From Butyrivibrio sp. WCD3002 (lineage in GTDB: Bacteria; Bacillota; Clostridia; Lachnospirales; Lachnospiraceae): a stretch of DNA of 64,000 nt. Shown here one piece after another: positions 53,573 to 60,592 of the stretch (positions are counted from its first letter, which is position 1; each line of letters opens with the position of its first letter). Where the stretch lies: contig NZ_AUJO01000003.1 in the NCBI RefSeq assembly GCF_000424265.1, forward strand, positions 186,001 to 250,000. Reading direction: 5' to 3'. Under the pieces are notes generated by a model that had not been told where the DNA came from, made no database searches, and saw only the letters and a program-made list of their open reading frames with translations. A program made the translations under genes and the position numbers.

Positions 53573-53908
53573 ATGCAGGAAATCAGCAGTGATGTTATTC
53601 GCGGGTATAACGACACCATAATCTTATTTTTTCTGATAAAAGAACCATCTTATGGTTACGAAATATCCAAGAATATCAAAACTCTCTCCGACAACAAATA
53701 TCTGATAAAAGAAACCACGCTCTATTCTGCTTTTACCAGGCTTGAGAAAAACGGATATATAACATCCTTCAGTCAGGAAGCTGAAAATGGCAAGCGAAGG
53801 ACTTACTACAGGATAACGGATTCAGGGAAGAGTTATTACAAAGAAAAATGTGAAGAATGGCAATTGACCAAAGATGTAATCGAACGATTCATATCGGATG
53901 CACAATAG
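53573..53908 (+). CDS. PadR-family transcriptional regulator
   Basis: A 111-aa winged-helix protein with the PadR core: ILFFLIKEPSYGYEISKNI, TLYSAFTRLEKNGYI and KRRTYYRITDSGKSYY. PadR proteins are dimeric repressors that usually control their own operon. It is followed 18 nt later by a DUF1700/HAAS membrane protein gene, the standard partner. Its own promoter holds three palindromic boxes. AAAGGGA precedes the ATG. Confidence 0.93.
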   Translation: MQEISSDVIRGYNDTIILFFLIKEPSYGYEISKNIKTLSDNKYLIKETTLYSAFTRLEKNGYITSFSQEAENGKRRTYYRITDSGKSYYKEKCEEWQLTKDVIERFISDAQ

Positions 53909-53926
53909 GGAAAGGGGTTCATATAT

Positions 53927-54751
53927 ATGGAGACAATAAAAAATTATTTAGAGACAATGTTTACAAATTTTCCTGACACCATGGAGATAAGGAAGGCTAA
54001 ATCTGAGCTTTTATCTATGTCAGAGGATAAGTACAACGAACTCATATCAACGGGGATGCCCAAAAACGAGGTTATAGGAACAATAATAAGTGAACTTGGA
54101 ACACCCGAAGAGCTGGCAGAGAGCCTCAGCCTTCGTACTACGAAGCAGCCGGAAAAGCCGGTAGGTATAGTGGAAACAAACACTGTATACAGACGTCTTG
54201 TATCTTTTGATGAAGCAGCTGACTACGTTGGTGACTGTGCCCTGTCCAAAATGATTCTGGCACTCGGAATACTGTTTTGCATAATATCACCTGCAGGCCC
54301 TGTTATTGGTGAGAGCTTCCGTTATATATTTGGAAACAACTCCTTCTCTGAGATGCTTGGAGGACTTGGCGTTGGATTTCTTTTCCTGTCAACCGCAATA
54401 GGCGTCGGACTTATCATTCTCTCCGGCCATAAAATGAAGGAATGGAAATTTCTTAAAAGAGAGCTTTGCGCAGTAGATGGAGAAACCGAGAACTTCCTTA
54501 AAAACAAGCTTGAACAGTCCCGCCTCAAAAAGACCTTTTCACTGGTTGTGGGAATCGGCCTTTGCATTATAAGTGTAGTACCTGTCAGCGTATTTGGTTC
54601 AATGTCCGCTCACTTATTCTTAACTGCAGGCCTTGGCCCCGCTATGATCTTCAACCTTACAGGTCTTGGAGTTTACTTTATTATAACTGCCGGAAGCAAA
54701 ACCCATGCCTATGAGCACCTGCTTTCACTTAACAACAAAATGGCGGCATAA
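53927..54751 (+). CDS. DUF1700/HAAS-domain membrane protein
   Basis: A 274-aa protein. The N-terminal 70 residues form a HAAS-like helical domain (ETMFTNFPDTMEIRKAKSEL, ELISTGMPKNEVIGTIISEL, GTPEELAE). Four transmembrane helices follow (about 104-124, 140-165, 203-225, 230-262). These proteins are usually encoded behind a PadR gene; the pair responds to membrane or antimicrobial stress in some Firmicutes, but the mechanism is not known here. AAAGGGG lies before the ATG. Confidence 0.85.
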   Translation: METIKNYLETMFTNFPDTMEIRKAKSELLSMSEDKYNELISTGMPKNEVIGTIISELGTPEELAESLSLRTTKQPEKPVGIVETNTVYRRLVSFDEAADYVGDCALSKMILALGILFCIISPAGPVIGESFRYIFGNNSFSEMLGGLGVGFLFLSTAIGVGLIILSGHKMKEWKFLKRELCAVDGETENFLKNKLEQSRLKKTFSLVVGIGLCIISVVPVSVFGSMSAHLFLTAGLGPAMIFNLTGLGVYFIITAGSKTHAYEHLLSLNNKMAA

Positions 54752-54759
54752 CTGAAAAG

Positions 54760-55572
54760 TCAGTTTTCCGAAAAAACATCGCATATCATTTGATTTACAC
54801 GGTTACTGGATGCTACGCCCTGCTCAGTGAACAAATCCTCTGAGTCAGGGGTACATTCGCCGCAAACATCAACCGCAAGTATTCTGCCCTCGAACCTGTT
54901 TTTCAGGTCTTCCAGGGCCTTTTTTAATTCATCTATGGTCATCTCGCCCTGATCCCAGTTGGTTGCAAGCTCATCCCGGGAAATCACATCCTTATCTACC
55001 GATATATAGACTTTCCTGACGGTCTCTTCATCTGCCCGGGAATCTGCACCGTTACCATCTGATGCCTCGTTATTATTTCCTCTGGCAGCCCAAAAAGACT
55101 CCATATCCCGCAAAAAGGTCACTCTGTTCTCATACTCCGGATGTTCATCCTGAACTTCTTTTATGAGTTTTTCATCAGCGCCTATGATATACACATTTCT
55201 GAGCGAACTGATATCCTTAAGGGCATTCAAAACCCAGCTTCCGCAGGATAAAATCTCACCATAGGATGTCCACTTCATATCCGGGTGGTGATCAAACATT
55301 ACGAGGTCAAATTCCGGAAGCTTTTCCATTTCATTCATTACATCCATCAAAACCTTGGACATGTAATGATAATTCCCCGAGTCAAAAAAACGAATATATG
55401 GCAGCTTATCAAGCTCCACGAGTCTTTCCTTTATTTTTTCCCATGCAAAATCGTCACAGATACAGTTGGTCCCTGTGACATCATTTAAACGCAAAAGAGA
55501 ACGAGGGTCTCCTTCTGCATGAAAAGTAAATCCCTCGTTCTCATAAATTCCTGTGAAATCAATTATCAGCAT
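54760..55572 (-). CDS. Ureohydrolase (arginase)-superfamily protein
   Basis: A 270-aa protein with arginase-fold metal motifs: FDSGNYHYM (His), MFDHHPDM (DxHxD type), CGSWV and VYISVDKDVIS (SxDxDxxS type). A variable insert at about 165-180 is Asn/Glu-rich. It is closest in feel to UPF0489/arginase-like proteins. Metal binding is likely; whether it is an amidinohydrolase is uncertain. The ATG lies inside the last codons of mecA (7-nt overlap), so the two are coupled. Confidence 0.7.
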   Translation of the reverse strand: MLIIDFTGIYENEGFTFHAEGDPRSLLRLNDVTGTNCICDDFAWEKIKERLVELDKLPYIRFFDSGNYHYMSKVLMDVMNEMEKLPEFDLVMFDHHPDMKWTSYGEILSCGSWVLNALKDISSLRNVYIIGADEKLIKEVQDEHPEYENRVTFLRDMESFWAARGNNNEASDGNGADSRADEETVRKVYISVDKDVISRDELATNWDQGEMTIDELKKALEDLKNRFEGRILAVDVCGECTPDSEDLFTEQGVASSNRVNQMICDVFSEN

Positions 55573-56330
55573 ATCATATCTCTAAGGTGTAACAATGCAT
55601 CCTCTTTGATAATGCATTTACCTGTCTCCTCAACATGTGTCTGTTCTGCAGAATTCATCACAAGATCGTCTGCATACTCAAGTCCGCTTCTTCTAAGATC
55701 ATATACTGTATTCTCATTGTCAGGCTCAAGCACAAAGGTCAGATAGTAGGAATCATTCTCTTTGTAAAGCTTTGACGCTGTAATGGGCAGACTAAATGCA
55801 ATTTTGGAAAAGCGTGCAGCAGAATTGATATCGGAAAACTTCGCCATGTAGCGCTCAGTATTAACGATGTGCTTAGCAATAGCCTCGATCTCAGGCTCCT
55901 GAACCTCATCCTGATCATAAATCTGCTCGATAAGCTCAGATACCTGGCCTATCATCTCATTAAGAGCCTGTCCCTTCTCCATACCGGTCTTACGCTTGAT
56001 CGCATCAACTCTCTCCTGGGTCATCTCTCTGAGAATCGCCTCTGCCGAGCCGCGGATCCTGTCTGCGGATTTCTGGATATCTTCATTGGACATCTTAATT
56101 GCAAAAATGCGGACACTTCCGTCCATCATCATGTTCTTGCTCATCATTAGAACTTCTGTTTCGGGATTAAATCCCAGCTGTTCACCAACTTCCCTGTTCA
56201 GCTGTGCCATGAAAGGTACGGTTTTCTTCTCACCATTCATGATTGCTTCAGGGGTGAGGCCGATTTCACGAAGTTCTGATGCAGCAATACTGCATTCAAC
56301 TGTAGTATTGTTCATTTTAACGATTACCAT
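55566..56330 (-). CDS. mecA: MecA-type adaptor protein for ClpC
   Basis: A 254-aa protein with the MecA outline: an N-terminal substrate-binding domain with ECSIAASELREIGLTPEAIM, an acidic/charged linker, and a C-terminal ClpC-binding domain (about 160-250, YMAKFSDINSAARFSKIAFS, YYLTFVLEP). MecA delivers substrates to ClpCP and activates the ATPase. The N-terminal match is clear and the C-terminal match weaker. GAGG precedes the ATG. A CIRCE-like element overlaps its promoter, which suggests HrcA heat-shock control. Confidence 0.8.
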   Translation of the reverse strand: MVIVKMNNTTVECSIAASELREIGLTPEAIMNGEKKTVPFMAQLNREVGEQLGFNPETEVLMMSKNMMMDGSVRIFAIKMSNEDIQKSADRIRGSAEAILREMTQERVDAIKRKTGMEKGQALNEMIGQVSELIEQIYDQDEVQEPEIEAIAKHIVNTERYMAKFSDINSAARFSKIAFSLPITASKLYKENDSYYLTFVLEPDNENTVYDLRRSGLEYADDLVMNSAEQTHVEETGKCIIKEDALLHLRDMIC

Positions 56331-56377
56331 ATAGCCTCATCTCCTTCCTGCGTATAGCTAAAAATGATATGCTAATG

Positions 56378-56420
56378 ATTATATCCCCTTTTGTTAGCAC
56401 TGTCTAGTACCGAGTGCTAA
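56378..56420 (-). promoter_or_regulatory. mecA promoter overlapped by a CIRCE element
   Basis: Minus strand TAGACA (56401-56406), a 17-nt spacer and TATAAT (56378-56383). The CIRCE-type inverted repeat is TTAGCACTG (56394-56402), N9, GAGTGCTAA (56412-56420); it differs from the HrcA consensus at a single base (the last of the first arm). Confidence 0.85.
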
Positions 56421-56520
56421 TTGTCGCAATATTCACTTTTCCTATACTTATTGTACTATATATTTCGGTCTATGTCCCCTATTTTATTACACATTTTCTG
56501 TACGATTATTTATAAATATA

Positions 56521-56568
56521 AAACCCGAAATAAGGTTTTTTTGTTAAAAAAGATCTTATTCCGGGTTT
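56521..56568 (-). terminator. Terminator of the hook protein gene
   Basis: AAACCCGGAATAAG and CTTATTTCGGGTTT (one mismatch) form a long stem on the minus strand. Confidence 0.85.
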
Positions 56569-56597
56569 ATTATCAATGTTCAATTTTGCAGGTTTTA

Positions 56598-57920
56598 TCA
56601 GCGTTTCAGCTGTCTAAGCTCATCGAGCAGAGTGTCTGTGACAGTAATAACGCGACTGTTTGCCTGGAAACCACGCTGGGTGGTGATCATATCCGTAAAC
56701 TCTGTGGAAAGATCCACATTACTCATCTCAAGGGTTCCGGATGTCATGTATCCGCCGTCATCTGTGACGAACATGAGCTGTGCGGCACCTGAGTTTCCGG
56801 TTGCGGAATAGAGGTTTTCACCTTCCTTCGCAAGACCTGTAACGTTGGCAAACTCTGCAACTACTATCTTACCTGCAAATCTGGTCTGTCCATTACTGTA
56901 ATATCTTGTGATAGTACCATCCTGACCTATTGAAAAGTTCTTCATCATTCCTTCAGGATAGCCCTCGTAGTTACCTTCAATATCACCTCTGTGAGCTTCA
57001 AGACTTGAGCTTGTTGCTCCGTTTAACGGTGCATAATTGGTTGTACCTGAAAAGTCCAGTGTGATGGTTCCTGCTGCCGCTGCATCGCCAAGGAAGGTGA
57101 GCTCAACCTGTCCGTTGGCTGCACCGTTTGCTGATACAAACTTTCCTGTTGCAGGATCATAGTTAAGGGCAACACTCATATCTTCAGGAATACCGCCTTC
57201 TATACGTTTGTGGTTTTCATCATAGATAGCAGTAAGATTAGCCTGATATGTAGTATCATTGTCATCTCCCGCATTGGTAAACTGGAATCTTGCAGTATAG
57301 GTCTTGCCGTCAGTTCCATAGAACTCAAGATTCAGTGTACGTCCGTTTTCTGAAGCAAGCAGATTATCTGTTCTGCTTATATTTCCTGTAATTCTTGCAT
57401 AGGTCGTAGCCTGTCCTGCAAGATTTATGAGATTTCCGTCATCATCAAGAGGAAGCACCTGTATTCTTTCAGTATTTGTGGCGTCTCCGCCTTCCTGTGT
57501 GATGCCTCTTACATAATATCCATTGGATCTTGTAACCAGATATCCGTTGGCATCAACGGAAAATGAACCATCTCTTGTGTAGTTCATCTGTCCGCTGGCA
57601 TTTTCTACCATAAAGAAGGAATCGCCGGTGATACTTACATCCAGTGCATTATCTGTGGTCTGGATTGATCCCTGTTTTCCTACATTTGTCATTATGGCAC
57701 CGGTTCTTACACCAAGACCTACCTGTCTTGCATTGGTTCCGCCTCTTACAGCTGAAGCGCCGTTTGCTCTTCTGCTTGTCTGATATAACAGATCACCAAA
57801 GGTGGTCTGCTGCGATTTATAAGATGTAGTATTTACGTTAGCAACATTGTTACCTATTACGTCCATCTTCTGCTGATGTGTCTTAAGTCCTGCTACTCCT
57901 GACCATAATGATCTAACCAT
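56598..57920 (-). CDS. flgE: Flagellar hook protein FlgE
   Basis: A 440-aa rod/hook-family protein: N-terminal MVRSLWSGVAGLKTHQQKMD then VIGNNVANVNTTSYK (flagellar rod motif), a central beta region with domains for the hook exterior, and the conserved C-terminus MSNVDLSTEFTDMITTQRGF followed by QANSRVITVTDTLLDEL. The length suits FlgE (FlgG is about 260 aa). It forms the universal joint outside the cell. It is alone here, away from a flagellar operon. The start at 57920 has GGTGAG upstream. No sigma-28-like promoter was found. Confidence 0.92.
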   Translation of the reverse strand: MVRSLWSGVAGLKTHQQKMDVIGNNVANVNTTSYKSQQTTFGDLLYQTSRRANGASAVRGGTNARQVGLGVRTGAIMTNVGKQGSIQTTDNALDVSITGDSFFMVENASGQMNYTRDGSFSVDANGYLVTRSNGYYVRGITQEGGDATNTERIQVLPLDDDGNLINLAGQATTYARITGNISRTDNLLASENGRTLNLEFYGTDGKTYTARFQFTNAGDDNDTTYQANLTAIYDENHKRIEGGIPEDMSVALNYDPATGKFVSANGAANGQVELTFLGDAAAAGTITLDFSGTTNYAPLNGATSSSLEAHRGDIEGNYEGYPEGMMKNFSIGQDGTITRYYSNGQTRFAGKIVVAEFANVTGLAKEGENLYSATGNSGAAQLMFVTDDGGYMTSGTLEMSNVDLSTEFTDMITTQRGFQANSRVITVTDTLLDELRQLKR

Positions 57921-58001
57921 ATACTCACCGCTTTCCATGAAAAAAGAATATAGTTTTACCTACATCTATATTATCGGTAAGCGTGTTTAGATACTTTAGT
58001 A

Positions 58002-58044
58002 TAAAAAAGAACTTCGCCCATAATTTATTTAATGAGCGAAGTTC
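58002..58044 (-). terminator. Terminator of cysE
   Basis: GAACTTCGC (58009-58017) and GCGAAGTTC (58036-58044) form a perfect 9-bp stem; a T-run follows on the minus strand. Confidence 0.85.
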
Positions 58045-58048
58045 GTTA

Positions 58049-58951
58049 TTATAATTCAAGTTCCTGTTTTTTCATGCTGACGCGGGACCCGGGTTCGATT
58101 GAATATGTGATGAAAGCATTGGAGCCTACCACACTGTCGTGACCAATCACGGTCTCACCGCCAAGTATTGAAGCACCAGCATAAATCGTTACATTATCCT
58201 CGATGGTGGGGTGTCTCTTTGCTCCCTTAAGGGACTGACCACCTCTTGTGGAAAGCGCACCTATGGTAACACCCTGATAGATTTTTACATGCTCTCCGAT
58301 GATCGAGGTTTCACCAACAACTATGCCTGTACCATGATCGATCATGAAATATTTTCCAATGGTTGCACCGGGATGAATGTCGATTCCCGTCTTTGAATGA
58401 GCATACTCTGTCATGATCCTAGGAATAAGCGGAACCTCCAGAAGATAAAGCTCATGGGCCATTCTGTTAATGGTACTTGCCAGTAGTCCCGGATATGAAA
58501 GTATTATTTCCTCCTTGCTGTAAGCAGCAGGATCGCCATCATAGGATGCCTGCAGATCTGTATCAACAAGCTCTCTTATATGTGGGATTTTCTTGAAAAA
58601 CTCAAGGGTTATGCATCTTGCGCCGCAGCTAAGTGTGTCGTCTGTTGCATTCTCATAGTCTTTAGCATGTCTGAAGGCAATGGCAATCTGCTTCTGAAGA
58701 TTGTAGATGACATCTTCAATGATGATACCCATTCTGTTGTTATCGCTATAGCTCCTGTAGACCTTATCCCTATAATATCCCGGGAAAAGAATACGAAGAA
58801 GCTTATTAACAATATCGATTACCGCATCTCTGTCAGGCTGATTAAAAACATCAATCTGATCCACATCTCTGCCCTTTTTATAGTCATCCAGAATAAGTCC
58901 AACTATGTTCTCTATTTCATTCCTTAAATTCTGGTTTTCCACTATATCCAT
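58049..58951 (-). CDS. cysE: Serine O-acetyltransferase
   Basis: A 300-aa protein in the CysE/EpsC family: an N-terminal helical domain, then a left-handed beta-helix with hexapeptide repeats, GIDIHPGATIGKYFMIDHGT, GIVVGETSIIG and HPTIEDNVTIYAGASILGG. It makes O-acetylserine, the precursor of cysteine. GGAGG fixes the start at 58951. It lies 25 nt after the CAP protein gene and ends at the terminator at 58044. Confidence 0.94.
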   Translation of the reverse strand: MDIVENQNLRNEIENIVGLILDDYKKGRDVDQIDVFNQPDRDAVIDIVNKLLRILFPGYYRDKVYRSYSDNNRMGIIIEDVIYNLQKQIAIAFRHAKDYENATDDTLSCGARCITLEFFKKIPHIRELVDTDLQASYDGDPAAYSKEEIILSYPGLLASTINRMAHELYLLEVPLIPRIMTEYAHSKTGIDIHPGATIGKYFMIDHGTGIVVGETSIIGEHVKIYQGVTIGALSTRGGQSLKGAKRHPTIEDNVTIYAGASILGGETVIGHDSVVGSNAFITYSIEPGSRVSMKKQELEL

Positions 58952-58976
58952 TTCTTCCTCCTGCCTGCGTATCAAC

Positions 58977-60284
58977 CTAGCGTGTCTTAACCTTTATCAC
59001 ATCTGACTTTTTGCCATATACATAAGTATCGTGAGATATTCTGTATGGCACGACGTAATAGTAATACTTCTTTTTAGAAGATAACTTTTTATCAGTATAC
59101 GTCAGTTTGTCCTGTTTGCCGATACGTTTTATAAATTTGTACCCTGTTTTTTTCTTTTCGGAGCGATATATTTCGTAGCCCTGCGCGCCCACAGATCTAG
59201 TAAAAGAAAGCGTTACCTTCTTCTTTGCAGGCTCTGCAGCCACTATCTGCGATTTTGTCGGAGGATAATCCTTATATTTTACAAGTATGGGCTTAAGTGC
59301 CTTTTTATAGCTTGAAAGATCCTCAGATGCTATCTCCATATCTACCTTAAGAGTGGCACTCTGAGTCTTGGTATAATCGGAATCCTCTGTGGTATTGGCA
59401 AACTCCTGAACCCAGTAATGAACACCGTTTACCTTGACGTGACCTATGGCACAGACATTGTAATCCTTGTTAAGCATGTTTCTTCTATGTCCCTGCCCTA
59501 TATACTTGTTGTCATTTTCCTGAAAAGCAGCAAAGGCAGCCTTCGCCGTCTTAAAACCGTAGGCAATGTTTTCACCGGCTGCTGTGTATACGTAACCGGC
59601 TTCGTCCAGAGCAGAAAAGCAGTTTCCGCCATTTGGTCTCTCATGTGAAAAATTTACTGCAACCTCGGCAGCTCTTGTCATGGCTATTTTTTCAAGAGCA
59701 TAGTCATAGGACAGTCTGCTTAGTCCTGATATATACACCTTTGTGGTATTGGTGGCATTCCACGCCCATGCATCAGGACCTCGTCTGAAATCATTTATCA
59801 TCTTAAGCATTTCTCTGGCGCTTTTTTGCTTATAGGCCACCTTCACCCTGGCAAGAGTGATATTTACCCTGTTAAAGGTTTTAGGTGCGGATTCCTTTGA
59901 AAGAATTGTTCCGTTAAAGGCCTGAACCATGTAGGTGTACAGTCCTCCATCCTTCATGGTGTCGTTATCCTTATAGGAAAGTGTCCCTGCCGGAACGGTG
60001 GCAAGAAGTGTCCAGGGCTGCGTGGATCTGGTCCTTCTGTAGACATTATAGCCTTCAGCATTTTCAGCTTCGCTCCACCTTATGATCATACCGTCATATT
60101 TGTTGTCACAGCCCTTTATTACAGGCTGAGAAACCTTTATTTCATTTTCCTTTGCATGCACCACAAGTGCCGCCTTATTTTCTGAAAAAATCATGCTGCC
60201 ACAATCAGAACAACAAAAAGTGCCCAGCATGGCTGTCAGAATAACAGCTGATAAAAACCTTTTCTCTCCCCTACTCTTTTTCAT
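58977..60284 (-). CDS. Secreted CAP-domain protein flanked by fibronectin type III domains
   Basis: A 435-aa exported protein: a signal peptide (about 1-44), an Fn3 domain (about 50-135, IIRWSEAENAEGYNVYRR), a CAP/SCP domain (about 155-310, with HERPNGGNCFSALDEAGY, AGENIAYGF, GQGHRRNMLN) and a second Fn3 domain (about 350-432, VTLSFTRSVGAQGYEIYR). CAP proteins are secreted, with varied roles in adhesion or lysis; the Fn3 domains suggest carbohydrate or surface attachment. Probably cotranscribed with cysE. Confidence 0.9.
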   Translation of the reverse strand: MKKSRGEKRFLSAVILTAMLGTFCCSDCGSMIFSENKAALVVHAKENEIKVSQPVIKGCDNKYDGMIIRWSEAENAEGYNVYRRTRSTQPWTLLATVPAGTLSYKDNDTMKDGGLYTYMVQAFNGTILSKESAPKTFNRVNITLARVKVAYKQKSAREMLKMINDFRRGPDAWAWNATNTTKVYISGLSRLSYDYALEKIAMTRAAEVAVNFSHERPNGGNCFSALDEAGYVYTAAGENIAYGFKTAKAAFAAFQENDNKYIGQGHRRNMLNKDYNVCAIGHVKVNGVHYWVQEFANTTEDSDYTKTQSATLKVDMEIASEDLSSYKKALKPILVKYKDYPPTKSQIVAAEPAKKKVTLSFTRSVGAQGYEIYRSEKKKTGYKFIKRIGKQDKLTYTDKKLSSKKKYYYYVVPYRISHDTYVYGKKSDVIKVKTR

Positions 60285-60374
60285 ATCGGCTCCTCAATTA
60301 TCTGATAATTGTTCTTATTACTATATCATATTATAAGCACCAAAGCGAAAGAGATAATAAAATAGGATTCTACA

Positions 60375-60410
60375 AAAAAACCTTGAATCCATTTCTGAAT
60401 TCAAGGTCTA
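60375..60410 (-). terminator. tRNA-Pro terminator
   Basis: ACCTTGAAT and ATTCAAGGT form a perfect stem around a short loop; six T follow on the minus strand. Confidence 0.88.
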
Positions 60411-60415
60411 GTAGT

Positions 60416-60488
60416 CGGAGTGGCGGGACTCGAACTCGCGGCCTCTACCTCCCTAAGATAGCGCGCTAACCTACTGCGCTACACCCCG
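60416..60488 (-). tRNA. tRNA-Pro (anticodon AGG)
   Basis: A 73-nt tRNA: acceptor CGGGGTG/CACTCCG (one G-T pair) plus A73, D-arm with GCGC stem, anticodon stem CTATC/GGTAG with loop TTAGGGA giving AGG, and T-arm GCGAG-TTCGAGT-CCCGC, which contains one A-C mismatch. CCA is not encoded. An A34 anticodon for Pro is rare in bacteria. Confidence 0.9.
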
Positions 60489-60576
60489 GCGACAAATGGT
60501 ATATTACCACGCCACGAGAACAAAAGCAACCATTAATTTTATTTTTTTTATTTTTTCTCAAAAATATTTCTTTTAA

Positions 60577-60592
60577 TGTTAGAATAAATCTC
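60577..60592 (+). promoter_or_regulatory. Extended -10 promoter, leaderless start of the GTPase-NYN gene
   Basis: TGTTAGAAT (60577-60585) is an extended -10. Only seven nt separate it from the ATG at 60593, there is no clear -35 and no Shine-Dalgarno. It has the same layout as the GGDEF gene at 12291. Confidence 0.6.
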
